Assembly: GCA_951812925.1 (NCBI GenBank)
Contig: OX638368.1
Coordinates: forward strand, 13,037,994 to 13,101,993
From: Calliopum simillimum
Lineage: Eukaryota > Arthropoda > Insecta > Diptera > Lauxaniidae
Direction of reading: 5' to 3'
Length of the DNA stretch: 64,000 nt
The notes beneath the pieces are model-generated. The model was not told the origin of the DNA, ran no database searches, and was given only the letters and a program-made list of their open reading frames with translations. A program made the translations under genes and the position numbers. This document shows, in pieces, positions 35,770 through 47,264 of the stretch (position 1 is the first letter of the stretch; the number at the start of each line of letters is the position of its first letter).

Positions 35770-38079
35770 AATTAAAAAAAAAAAATTTTCTTAATTTAAA
35801 CTGGCGAAGTGCTAAATTTCTGGAAGTAAATTCCAGAAAATTCGCTGAATATTGTGAAATTCTATTGTGCATGTATGGGTAGCGTCATATTTAATTTCAA
35901 ATATTAAATATGTATATGTGAGTTTGGCATGAGAGGAATTGTTAATGAGAAGACCGCTGTACTGAAGAGAAAACATCACTTACTTGTGTGGCTGTGCAGA
36001 GAGAGAAGGGGTACTTCCCTGGCGCTGTGATGTCAGAAAAAATGAGCGAGCAAGTGCGATTCGGCGTTTTAGTTAATTATAAATATTAACTTTATTTCTG
36101 AAAAATGCATAAAACAATAATAATTTGTGAGTATTATATTTTATAAAGTGCTATTGTGAGTGTTTTATTGAAGTCACTGTGAGTGCCTTGAGCAATGTCG
36201 ACGACAGTGCGGCGTCAATGTGAGAAATTTTGCGGCTTTTTTGTTTTGATTTGTTTGCCTTTTTTGCGGTCTATTTTTTGCGTTTATGCTAAGAACTGTG
36301 AAGTGTAGAGCTAGGGCATAGTGCGTGATAATAATTTTGTAAAGAGTTTACAATTTTATAATAGATTCTGTGAAAAATATTGTGCATTTAGTTTTTGATA
36401 AATAATTGCAAAAGCGACATGAGCAGATTGCTTTGAGTGCGTTTGGCTTGCAGCATCATAGTTGTGAGTGTGAGTGCATAGAAATTGAGAGTGCGTGTAC
36501 TGTTTTTCGTATGCGTAGAAGGGCCTTTATTTTTTTTATTTTATTTTCTCTTTCTTTTGCGGCTTATGTGTAAAACAGAAAGAAGAGAAACGCAGGCAAA
36601 TGTGATTTAGCGTCTTTTCGTGCGTTTTTTTGTTTTATACAAATACATTGTTTGTTTATTAGGGTGAATGAAATTGATCAAATGCGTTGATCATGTTTCT
36701 GTTACAGTGAGGCAGCGGCTTCATATGCGTTTTTCACACTCACAGATTCTTAGCAAGTAGTAACATGCATGTTATGAAAATAGGTAGAGCATATTGGTCA
36801 TTTTTGGGTATCGTCACCGATATTCAAAAGAGAATAAATTGTGCAAGAGCAAGATGACCAAGAGCAAATGGTACCAAGAGCTATAGTGCAAATTAGTTCA
36901 TGTCAAATTGATATGGGCTTGTATGTGTGCAATAAAAGTATAAATAATAAGACGTTTCGAAGAGCGAAACGCAATAGAGCAAGAGAGTTTGTATCGTATA
37001 TGATGCGAACTCAAATGAGTTTGTGTGCGAGGCAAAGGCAATCACTCACAGTGGCACATAGGCACAAAGCATTACATAAAACTCACAATGATGGTAAAGG
37101 TTTTGGCGCTTTATATAAAATTAAAGGAATAGGATAAATTTATAGGCACTATTTCCCTTTTTATTATTTTTATTATTCTTCCATTATATATCAAAATTGA
37201 TAGGGACATCAATTAAATTTTCAACAAATGTAATCGATTGTTCGAGAAACTTTTTCTGCGTTAACACAAATTAAAAGAGCGTTAGTCAATAGTTACAACA
37301 TATGGTTAATATAACATAGGGAAATGGTGATAGTGAGAGACAGTGCGTCAATGGGAGCATAACAGAGCGGCAGGCTTTGTTTATAACTTGAGAGAGCAGA
37401 ATCCTAAAAGGCAATTCACTGCATGTAATGTGTGAGATCAATCGAGAAATTTGCCAACTGCGCGCAGTGCTGCGGAAAATATTATAGCCAGTATGTGCCG
37501 TAGAGCTGCACAACAGTGTGCTTTGTCTGCACAAATCTATAGAGAAAGGTTTCGCTAACATACAAATAACAACCAAACAAAAAATTAGTCAAATATCTGG
37601 CTAAGGGATGGATCTAAAAACAAAAATTTTCTAAATGAACGCCATTTAAAACAGAAAGAACTAGGCATGATGCTGAAATGTACTCCGAATGTTTCAATAA
37701 TTGTTTAAATTTATTATTATTTATAAATGTATTTATGTATTATTTTTCTTCTTCTGATAGCAAAGGGTAGAACGGTCAGGGCGATGAGTTTGCACGATGA
37801 GAATGGAGCTACGGCTTTGGCAACTAGATCAAGTTGCTGAGCTAAAACATTTGAGACCAGAAGAAGAACAAATATCCAAAGACAATTTTTGTAAACATAT
37901 TCTACAGATAGTTTAGGGCTTTTTACAGTAACTATTTCTTTAAAAAAGAATTATTGAATATTTAAATGGTTAAATGTTTTAAGAGAAGCGATTGGAGAAG
38001 GATTGTGCATTGAAACAAAATACTTATATTGCTTTTATGAAAATATGACGAGCTTAAGCATTTGAAAAAAGACACTGGT
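35770..38079 (+). pseudogene. Leader and presumed gag region of the BEL/Pao element
   Basis: This is where the leader and gag would lie, but I recognise no capsid or zinc-knuckle motif. The plus strand is noticeably G- and A-rich compared with the flanking DNA, in keeping with retrotransposon sense-strand composition. A 98-codon open frame at 36841-37137 has no similarity I know. The region is probably both decayed and shortened. Confidence 0.4.
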
Positions 38080-40173
38080 AGAGCAGAGCAAGGTAATTTA
38101 CTATATTATGTTCCTCATTATTGCGTCATGAAATAAAATTTAGAGTGGTCTTTGTTGTAAACGGTTCGACTGAAACAGGCGTGCTTTTGAATCAAAGCAA
38201 TTGTTTGATAAGATGTAGAAAAACCTTTTTCATTTAATTATGCGTTGCATAAATATTGGTTAACAGTTATGATATATGGTATGACATCATCTACACAGAG
38301 CGCAGTAGGAGCTTTGATTCAATATGCAAGAGGGGCCGAAGAGGAATTCTTTTTGGCTAATGATATAATGCAGCAAGATTTTTAAATGCATGATTGTGCA
38401 ATGAGTGCATATATGGAGAAATATGCGCTTACTTTAGTAAGGGATATGCTCATTGCCTTTTTTGAAAAGCGGTGATTTTGAGCCTTTTATATGGAAAATT
38501 AGTAGAGATTAAGCAAAATGTTTATTATGAGATAGAATAGCGCTGGAGAAAGAATTTGCTATTTTGAAAATTTCATAATTAGCAGGTGGATTGCGGGCAC
38601 AAAGGTGCAGATACATGGTTTTCCGATGCATCATATATGGTGCAGTGATTTATGTGACAATGGAGCAAAGCATATAAGTTTCAGCGAATTTTTATGTATC
38701 AAAAGCGCGTGCAACACTAGGTAGTGGAAACAGTGTCAAGATAAGAATGTTTGGCGCAAGATTATTGGGTCAACTTCTGACCAAAGTGCTGGAGGAAATA
38801 GGCTGGGCAGGTTGTGAATACTTCCTGCGGTGCGATTCACAAGTAGTACCCTATTGGTATCTTATCAGAAATTATGAGCAACAGTGAGATTGGCCACATG
38901 TTAACACCAAATATACCTCGGATAATTTATTGAGCCGAAGTTTGTCTTCAAAAGAGATAGTCGATCATGAAAAGTATTTGTATGCTCCAAAAGAATGGAG
39001 TTAATTTTAGAAATTTTAGAAAGACAGAAAATATATAGGCTAAATTGAATGTGCTCAACATTATATCAAAATATGATCATATACATGCAAATATATATTC
39101 CGGCAATCGGCTGGGCTGTCAGATTTTAGAATGCGCACAGCTTGGAGAATGTTATAGATATTTTAGCATTTGTGCTAAAATTTATCGATTGAACCAGGCA
39201 TAAAGCTATTGAGGGACAGTCGAAGCGCAATTGGGAACATGTTCTTGCCCTTCGAAAAATGAGAAAAGAATAATTGAAGTTCTGCTGAATTAAGAAAAAG
39301 AGAAAGACTGCGAAATGAATACGTGTGCTAAAGAAAAGAAAACATGTGCAGCATGGGAGCTCAATTGAATTCTTGAATTCCATTTTAAATAATAAGAGTG
39401 GGCAGCAGAATAGCAGGGCTGATGTGCCTAATGACATAGGGCATTCGATGAGAGTTAAAAATTTTTCGCATATTTTTGATTATTGCCAATCTTCATAGAG
39501 CGACAATGCATGGTGCTGTGCAAGTACTGATGCAATTTGCGAGACAGAAGTTTTGGAGAACGGGATTATGGAGCAAAATGTAATTTGTGCGCGATATATT
39601 GCAAAATGTGAGAAAAATTAATGTCTGCATTGCAAGAAGATAATACAGTAAGAATTGGTAAACCTTTCTTACATACAGGTTTAGATAATGCTGGTAAATT
39701 TTGTCCTTAAATGGTTGTTTAAGTAGGTGGTATTTAATAAAAAATGTTAGGTAGCTAATGTTGCTTGTTTAAAGACACGAGCAGTGTACATTGATACTAT
39801 GACAGATTTAACTTCTTTATCTTTTATTGCTTGCTATGAGCGTTTTATTTGCAGACGAAGGCATTGTGAGCGAATTTGCAGCGATAATGGTACATCTTTT
39901 GTTGGTGCGAATAATGAGCGGAAAATGGTATGTGAGAAGTGTCAAGGGCGAGAAGTGTCAAGGGCGAGAAGTGTCAAGGGCGAGAAGTGTGTTATCACTT
40001 AAGCATCAAGAGCGAATTATTTCCCCCAGCACAATGGTCTCTGGGAAGGATCTGTGAACTTATCTATATCAGTTGTGATGCAAACGCCAACAAATCGATT
40101 GAAGAGACCCGTGCAAAAAATCTGTGTTTTGTCTGTCGAAACTGCAGATGAGCCAATTAAACGAATTTATTGA
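38080..40173 (+). pseudogene. Broken BEL/Pao pol: reverse transcriptase, RNase H, integrase
   Basis: Readable pieces in order: YYVPHYCVMK (38104) and, after a frameshift, VFVVNGSTETGVLLNQ (38148), the start of reverse transcriptase; MTSSTQSAVGALIQYA and EEEFFLANDIMQQDF (38282-38382). The active-site motif that follows is destroyed by a stop codon and an Asp-to-His change (38377-38394). RNase H-type pieces include MFGARLLGQLLTKVL (about 38748), CDSQVVPYWYLIR and DWPHVNTKYTSDNLLSRS (about 38830-38945). Integrase pieces are LHRATMHGAVQVLMQFARQ with a zinc-binding HH pair (39490), RIGKPFLHTGLDNAG (39652), CLKTRAVYIDTMTDLT (about 39768) and CSDNGTSFVGANNE (about 39873). FPQHNGLWEGS (40020) is followed by an apparent deletion, then LKRPVQKICVLSVE near the end and a TGA at 40171. 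Many stops and frameshifts; no activity is possible. Confidence 0.85.
39934..39990 (+). repeat. 16-bp tandem repeat inside the integrase relic
   Basis: GAGAAGTGTCAAGGGC is repeated about 3.6 times without visible change, just after the SDNGT catalytic block. The uniformity points to a recent expansion by slippage after pol had lost function. Confidence 0.85.
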
Positions 40174-40215
40174 GATGGGCAACATTATTAAAAACCTGCC
40201 GGTTTTTGCGGGCAC

Positions 40216-40438
40216 TGTATCGTATACACCCTGTATACGAGTTTTTTCTCAGAGAATCAGCAAAATGTATTTTATTATTTGTATAATGTATCAGTATTAT
40301 TTGAGCTATTGCAGTGAAAAGCTGTGCTTTTATTGTGATTTTTATGTGCTGTGAATAAATGTGGTTTTTTGGACAAAGTTCCTTTTTCCACAATAATTAT
40401 TGTGTTTTTATTCCGCTGACCTATCGAAGGTTTAAACA
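40216..40438 (+). repeat. BEL/Pao 3' LTR
   Basis: 223 bp, the same as the 5' LTR by eye. The preceding sequence (AACCTGCCGGTTTTTGCGGG) is a poor polypurine tract, so the plus-strand primer site is unclear. It is followed by the ACAAT duplication. Confidence 0.92.
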
Positions 40439-40443
40439 ACAAT

Positions 40444-41379
40444 AAAAGTATTTCTGAAAATATGTAAATGCCTTGAAAATCTTGTAAGCTCGTAAAGCTG
40501 TCAAAATTTGTATTGATCTTAACAACTATTACGAGTTTGTGAGTACTTAGAGGCATTTACTCGTCCCAATGAATACACTACATTTTTCGCGAAATGAGGC
40601 GATGAAATTTAGTTTCGATTTTCCATATGCGTTTAGGTTTTAAACTAAATATTTAATAGAGTTATTGCAATCAAATTTAATGATTTAGTTGGTTCGTGTT
40701 CTAGAAAATATGTAACTCACCAAACAGTTGTACATTCATCCTCTGGAAAACGTTCTGTTGAACAATTTTTAGTAAACACTCACAGAAGAAAAATTTTGCA
40801 TTACACAAAAATTTACATAAACTACCAATTATTTCTTTAGAAAAATTAGCATTGGTCTGAAATTTTCAAACCAACACAAATAAACTAATTTTTTCAATCA
40901 TCAAAGGAATGTCATTTAAATGTAAAATAAACAAAAAATTTTTTTTTTCTTTTTTTTGCGTAAGTATAGTAAAGTGAATAATAAAGTGTATTGTAAAAGT
41001 GATATATGCACACGGTCTAACACAGTCTTACACCTAAAAGAAATTCCAACAGCCAATACAACTCTGATCAGCATTTGGTATAGTGTGCCACATTGCCCTA
41101 CCATACATACCACATTACCCGCAAGCTTTTCAAAAACACCTCCATTGGGTTTTTTCAGATTTTGATCTAAAACTTCTTTTAATTAAATTGCATACTTGTA
41201 CTAAGTATTAAATATATACCAAATATTTTTTATTGAAATATATTCTGTAGCTAATACTTCACTGATCAACTAAAAAACATTGACGAAAATTGATCAAACA
41301 ATTTGCTTGCAAATTCAAAAAAACAAATAAGTATACCACAAAACCCAAAGTTCTCCTACAATACCTAAGTACATCTAAG
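40444..41379. other. Noncoding stretch
   Basis: No gene recognised. Open frames around 40916-41165 on both strands are unsupported. Confidence 0.45.
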
Positions 41380-41570
41380 GTGTATCGTTTGTTCAAAAAA
41401 CCTTTGCAGTATATTGTGAGGAATTTTCTTGTTTAGCTTAAGACTGATTCCAAAAAACAATTTTTTGGAATTTCCTCGATTACGCTCAAAAATCTGAAAG
41501 AAGGTTGAAAAGGGCAAATTTTTTTCACAAAATATTTTTATTGATAAAGGGGTCAAAAATGCGCATAAAA
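41380..41570 (+). repeat. Dispersed repeat, GATTACGC family, copy 2
   Basis: GGAATTTCCTCGATTACGCT, CAAAAATCTGAAAGAAGG and TTGAAAAGG align with 17815-17880 and with the reverse complement of 43985-44080. Noncoding; the minus-strand frame across it is a shadow. Confidence 0.5.
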
Positions 41571-42189
41571 AGAGTGTAATGGATTAAAATTAAAAATTTA
41601 TTGCTGTGAAATCCAACACCTATGCCCGCGGGCAATTGTGCTTTTGTAATTATCTGAGGACTTTTGACAAAACAACCTAAGTCCAGATAAAACAATTCTC
41701 CCGGATTTTAGTTCTAAATATGAAATTTAAATACGCTTTTACTGGTATAATCGTTATGTCTCTATGATTTCTTGTTCCAGAGATATAAGGGCGTCCCACA
41801 GTTCACGCAAGATTTGAACTTAGCGACATTCGTGTGGTGAAGTGTTATGAACTGTAACGATTGTTTTGTACCAGAGGCTAAGGTAGTGACAGCGGTTGCC
41901 ATGATCAACTAAAAGACAATCGAACTTTTAGTGGTATAATTATTGTTCATTAAATTTCAATCAGAAATTATCTTGGTTTTATGATTTTACAATTCAATTT
42001 TGTTAACACAAGTTTTAGATTACAATAGTATTAAAAGAAAATAATTACAATTTTAGTCTTATAATATTACAAAAATGTCTTAATCTTAGTATAATAGTTC
42101 TGTAACTGCTGCTCCCTTTTAATTCGCACGGATATTGCAGGATCAGCTACTCGCCACCACGTATCTGCTCTTGGCTTTGATTCTCCGTA
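41571..42189. other. Unrecognised segment with a GC-richer end
   Basis: The part at 42110-42190 is clearly less AT-rich (around GGATCAGCTACTCGCCACCA) and sits just before the tandem repeat. I considered a retrotransposon terminal fragment on the minus strand but found no partner repeat to support it. Confidence 0.3.
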
Positions 42190-42998
42190 GGGATGAGACG
42201 GCTTGAAGTGTTATATGGAACACTTCGAATATCGAATGCACACCTGAGTGAGTACTATATGGAGTACTTGGTGCGGTTCACTACGACCTTTTGGCCACTT
42301 AAGGTGTCCAAAGGAATCTCGGGTGAAATAATATATGGAGCACTTCAAATATCGAACTCATACTGGAGTGAATACCATATGGAGTATTCACTGTGGTCCA
42401 CTACGACCTTTTGGCAACTTAAGTTGTCCAAAGGAAGCTCAGGTGAAATACTATAGGAGTATTTCCAATACCTTATTAATACGAGGCATCTGCACTTGCC
42501 TTTAAGCTTTTGATGGCGCTAAAATTGTGTTTGTTTGTTTGTTTTAGTTTTAAACTGGGTAATCCCGTTAGAACTAGTTCCTTTTACAGTTTCTTAAACT
42601 TTTGTTACAAATATCGAACTCACACTGCAGTGAGTGCCATATGGAGTATTCAGTGTGGTCCACTACGACCTTTTGGCCACTTAAGGTGTCCAAAGGATAC
42701 TCGGGTGAAATAATATATGGAGCACTTCAAATATCGAACTCATACTGGAGTGAATACCATATGGAGTATTCACTGTGGTCCACTACAATCTTTTAGCAAC
42801 TTAAGTTGTCCAAAGGAAGCTCAGGTGAAATACTATAGGAGTATTTCCAATACCTTATTAATACGAGGCCTCTGCACTTGCGTTTAAGCTTTTGATGGCG
42901 CTAAAATTGTGTTTGTTTGTTTATTTGTTTTAGTTTTAAACTGGGTAATCCCGTTAGAACTAGTTTCTTTTACAATTTCTTAAACTTTTGTTACAAAT
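42190..42998 (+). repeat. Nested tandem repeat: ~120-bp units inside a ~385-bp duplication
   Basis: Units with AATATCGAA.TCA.AC..GAGTGA and ACTACGACCTTTTGGC..CTTAAG.TGTCCAAAGGA start at about 42228, 42348, 42609 and 42729. The spacing shows a 120-bp unit and a 381-bp larger repeat. Each large unit also holds a non-repeated ~150-bp part (TTTGATGGCGCTAAAATTG..AAACTTTTGTTACAAAT). The second large copy has an extra GTTT-type slip. Open frames in it encode only the repeat. Confidence 0.8.
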
Positions 42999-43965
42999 AG
43001 AAAAGTTGTGACGTCACTTGGGACATTACAGAACCAAAAAAAAAAAAAATAATTTGACAGCTGAAACTTTAAGATTAGTAAAAATGTATGGAAAGAGGAG
43101 GTTCAAAATTGCATCAGTGATGTTGAGACACATTATTGAAAAGTATTTAATCAGTTTTTAGGCTCTCCTGAAAAGTTGCCAATTTCGAGTTAGGTTGTTT
43201 GTCAAAAAACCACAGATATGTACTCACTCACAAAAAATTGTTTAACAGTGTCAGTACTTAGTTTTGTAGATCTGCGTCACTTGCTTGCAGCTTATGCAAA
43301 ATATAAAAGCTTTTAATGAGCTTTAATACATTGACAAAATACGCTTGTATTGAATTTAGAGTTTAAGAGTTTGGTAAAACTTCGCAAAAAACGTTTTTTG
43401 GAGGTATTTCAGCTAAGAAAAGAACAACATATCGTTGATTTTAGGCTTGCGTTTAAATTTTTCTGATATAAGGGAACTGATGTTATTGTGGTATAGTTTT
43501 TCAGTGTGGTATGGTCGCATTTCTCCGATTTGGGAAAGAACCTGCAAACGTCACTGCTTTTATCCTATATCCTATCAGAAAACATGAAAAACCAGGGATG
43601 TGTTGCTGTCATGCACCAAACAAAATTTTTCAGATTCATTTGAACGAAACTTAAGTCGCGAATGGTTGATTTTTTTTTACGAATTTTTTGCGAAAAAATT
43701 TTGTTGAGAAACAGTTGCGTTTTGGTTTAGTTTTATTTATATGCAATAAAGATAAGTGCTAGGTATTTATGATTAGCATAAAGAAATTTGGCTGAATTTG
43801 ATCTAACGGTTCTCTTTCAAATTCCACATAAGCTATACCACAATAGCATTCTACCTTTATTTAAGGCCAAAAACGTAATATATTGTTCAACTTATTCCAA
43901 GTATTTTTGAGACCATAATAAAATAAAAACCGTGTCCGTGCCGCAGTTTTGCATGAATCTACGTT
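42999..43965. other. Noncoding stretch
   Basis: No gene recognised. Confidence 0.45.
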
Positions 43966-44120
43966 GTGCCGCTTCTAAATGACTTTCGAAAAAATTTTAA
44001 AAATTTTCAACTCACTTTTCTGGCACCTTCTTTCAGATTTTTAAGCGTAATCTTGGGAATTCTTAAAATTTGTTTCTTCCGCCAGTCTGTGGCAAAGTTT
44101 CACATGGCTGCAACAAAAAG
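43966..44120 (-). repeat. Dispersed repeat, GATTACGC family, copy 3 (reverse)
   Basis: The reverse complement reads GAATTCCCAAGATTACGCTT, AAAAATCTGAAAGAAGG and TGCCAGAAAAGTGAG, aligning with copies at 17.8 and 41.5 kb. A plus-strand frame over it is a shadow. Confidence 0.5.
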
Positions 44121-44629
44121 TTTGGTTTTGTCGTACTGTGCTATGATAGATAATTAAATCCATGCATTAGCTTACAAAAAAAAATTTTTTTTGGCGTTTA
44201 TTTCAAATTAATATTTAATTTTTTCCTACAGACGTTTGTGAAATCATCATGTAATATGTTAATTGTGTGTTAAACACAAATTATTTATAAATAATAAAAG
44301 CAATAAAAAAAAATATTTGCATATTAATATCGATAATCTGATGCATAATTAATTAAAATTTTTTATGATTGTAATAAAATATTACTATGTTGTGCAATTG
44401 CTATATTGAACTTATATTTACATGATGTATGACTTTTTAAAACACTCGGTTTCGTAGCGAGACTCACTAATTTTTAATTAATTTTTTATTTCTTAATGTT
44501 TTTAATATAAATTTTCATGTGCTTAAGAAATATGAGCACCATCAGTGTTTTTCTATACGCATACACTTTTACAGTGCAATGCACTCAAGTTGAACATAAA
44601 TTACGTATGCCATGCAGGCATCATATTCG
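44121..44629. other. AT-rich noncoding stretch
   Basis: Nothing recognised except a weak forward motif ACATGATGTATGA at 44420-44432. Confidence 0.45.
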
Positions 44630-45700
44630 CTGCTCATACAGCGCGTTGACACCTTAAGCGCTTACTTCCATTTCCTCATCCGTACAACGTGTCTCCGGTA
44701 GATATTTTGCTGCAATATATCGCTATCTACATGTTTTCGGATATAATTGTGCCAGCTAGTGTGAAAAAATACATTTTAATCCTTGCAGTTTTCGGAAAGT
44801 GACAACTGAAACTAAATGTGTTCTCTTGTTATTCGCAATGTTGACAGTTGATATATGAGGAAAATTGCAATATTCGGGTGTAGTTATTCTATGAGACAAT
44901 TTAAAAGCAAATGAGCACTCAAAGGAAACGCATTATGAGTTGAGTTGTAAAAGTGTATAGCTATATGGTTAATGAATTATTAAAAGAAGGTACGAAGTTT
45001 TTGTTAGTATAAGAGTTTGAAATAAAATTATGATTAAGTCATGATTTTAAATTGTTTTTTTTTTTCTTCTTCATTGAATCAGCAATTTGTAAAAAATAAG
45101 CCATTATTCGCGTAGGTCGGTCGATAAGCGCAGTTTTTACACTCGCGGCAGCAATGCAAATTTCTGTTATTTGCTCCAACGATTTTTCATAATAGTGGCC
45201 GTCTCTTAACATCACATTTTTAATTGAGTTATAACTCATTTGCTTTGCTTGCTTTTGCCATTTTGTTATTTCATACTTTCATTGCATTTTTTGTTTTTGT
45301 TGTTGTTGTTTTTCTTCTTTTACTCTTAATTTTTTCCCAGTGTTGTTAATTGTTTTACACAATAGATTTCCTGGTATATTTTAATATCCTGTTCATATTC
45401 TCTGTATTCACTTAGTATCCTTAACGCCACATGTTGATAAACAACTGTTACCAACTGACAAAAAGGCATGCGAACCAACAGACAAGCGCGGACGGACATT
45501 CAGCAGGCTGTGAATGAGGGCAAAATGAAGCTGGCAATAAATATGTCAAAAGCAACAAAAACTGAAGCAACAGCAAAGTTGGAAATTATAAATTTTCCTT
45601 TTGTAGACTATGAATATGAAGCATCAGAATTAAACAAAAAATTTTACAAAAACTGCAATCAACTCTTGAGGACTAAAAATTATTTTATTTGACAGTGTTG
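44630..45700. other. Less AT-rich unique-looking segment with two short frames
   Basis: Composition is more balanced than nearby. A minus-strand frame of 66 codons (45039-45239; includes SLEQITEICIAAASVKTALI) and a plus-strand frame of 74 codons (45468-45692; includes NRQARTDIQQAVNEGKMKLA) have amino-acid mixtures that look less random than most here. I recognise neither family. No splice signals or neighbours support them as exons. They could be conserved noncoding DNA read as protein. Confidence 0.25.
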
Positions 45701-47264
45701 TGTATTTCTATTGAAGGGGACATAAGCACTTACTGATATTACTACTCTGACTATTTTGGCATATTTCCGTGACTTAATTTAATAACTAAAATTCTTGTAT
45801 TTATTCAATTTCTGTAAAACTGTAAGAAATATCACTGAGAAGACTATGGAAATAATACATCTTAGCAAGGAGATAAATTTTTAAGCTCTAAAACATAAAT
45901 GTCTACGTTTTGTCAAAAAGTCTATAGAAAAGAACTAAATTCAGCACTGTGCACTTTCATATTCGAATAACTTTGAATGCAACATTTATTGTGTGGAAAA
46001 CTGTTGTAATCCAAGGGAATTAAATTGCTTTTTACATTACTTTGTTGTTATTAAAAACATTCGGAATAAATGGAAAAATAATATTAACAAAGAAAACGAA
46101 TGCAAATTATAACAATTTAAATCAGCTATTTAATAAGTAAAGTGTGCAGTTTTACATGAATATGGCAAAGAGTTTTAGTGTTTGTTGGTTGTTTTTGTGC
46201 AACTTTTGTTATGCCATAGGACTTTTAAACTTTCTGCTTGCTTAAATTGACTTCAAAGCGGAGAAAATTGCTATGAGTAGCATAATATGAAATTCAAATC
46301 ATAGTGAAAGGAAAAAATTTTAAAGTTCATTGGAATTAAAAATACTTTGATAGATTATTCTTAAAGTAAAAATAAATAATTTCTTTCGAGGTATACATAC
46401 TTAGTTGATTGATGCAATTTATCTTAAACTACTTATAAATCCAACAATATATTAAAAATTTTTTCACTAAACACAACAAATACTATCCCAAATACTTAAG
46501 TATCTAGTATAAATATTTTAGTTCTCTCATCTCATCTGCCGCTCAGTCAATCATTTCCAAACAAACAAAAAACTTAATAAATGAACATTTGCTTTATTAT
46601 AAATAATGACCAATTTCATTAGAAAACTGTGCATTCACTTTTTGTTGAAAACATTTCCAAAATTTTTTTATTTAGTGGCCATAAAATTTCTGTGAGCTAA
46701 CCATAGATACTTCGAGCAATGAAATTATGTTCAAAGTTCTGCCATTGAATCAAAAGTTATAAACAAAAAGAACATTGAATTGAATTTGCTCTTTGAGATT
46801 ATACTGCCAGTGGACATTTACCTTGATTTATTTGGCATTGTTTTATAGCTGTGTTTGTTCATGCGTAAGCATATGAGTCAGTTAATCAGTGTGTCCTTAC
46901 CCTTTTTTTTGCAATAATCTCATAAGCTACTGAGTTTTCCTCATGTTTAAAACTGTCTTTGAATCCAAGAAATGTTGCATTTCAATTGCTCGTTCGTACC
47001 CGTATCATCCATGTGAACATAAGACTAATCTAATAAAAAAAAAGTATAGAAATGTTTTATAATAAGGTAAATTTGAGTCGATTAACAAATTGCAAATAAA
47101 AATAGAAGCAGCCTTACCGAGCCTCTACCTCTAAAACTATTTCAGATAAAAGATTGCAGCGGATTTTCTTGACTAGTCCCAAATTACCCTGTAATCTAAA
47201 GTTCACAAAAAACAATCACCTGGATCGGATACCGGACCGAAATGCACCAATATTTTTTTTTTTT
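45701..47264. other. AT-rich noncoding stretch
   Basis: No gene or element recognised. Confidence 0.45.

Larger units (their letters stand above)
35528..40438 (+). mobile_element. BEL/Pao LTR retrotransposon, defective, with intact LTRs
   Basis: The 223-bp direct repeats at the two ends begin TG and end CA and look identical at every position I compared. An exact 5-bp duplication, ACAAT, lies outside them (35523-35527 and 40439-40443). A candidate primer-binding site starts just after the left LTR. Reverse transcriptase, RNase H and integrase motifs occur in that order, the BEL/Pao and Ty3 order, and their wording (for example SDNGTSFVGA, KTRAVYID) is BEL/Pao-like. At 4.9 kb it is shorter than the usual 6-9 kb, consistent with internal deletions. 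The interior is crowded with stops and frameshifts. It must have been moved by proteins from another copy. Confidence 0.9.

Noticed and set aside
36841..37137. 98-codon frame as a possible gag
   Set aside because: No capsid or zinc-knuckle feature and no similarity I recognise; kept only as part of the presumed gag region.
41880..42190. Possible solo LTR on the minus strand (purine-rich tract and AGTTAC-like start)
   Set aside because: No matching second repeat, primer-binding site or target duplication found.
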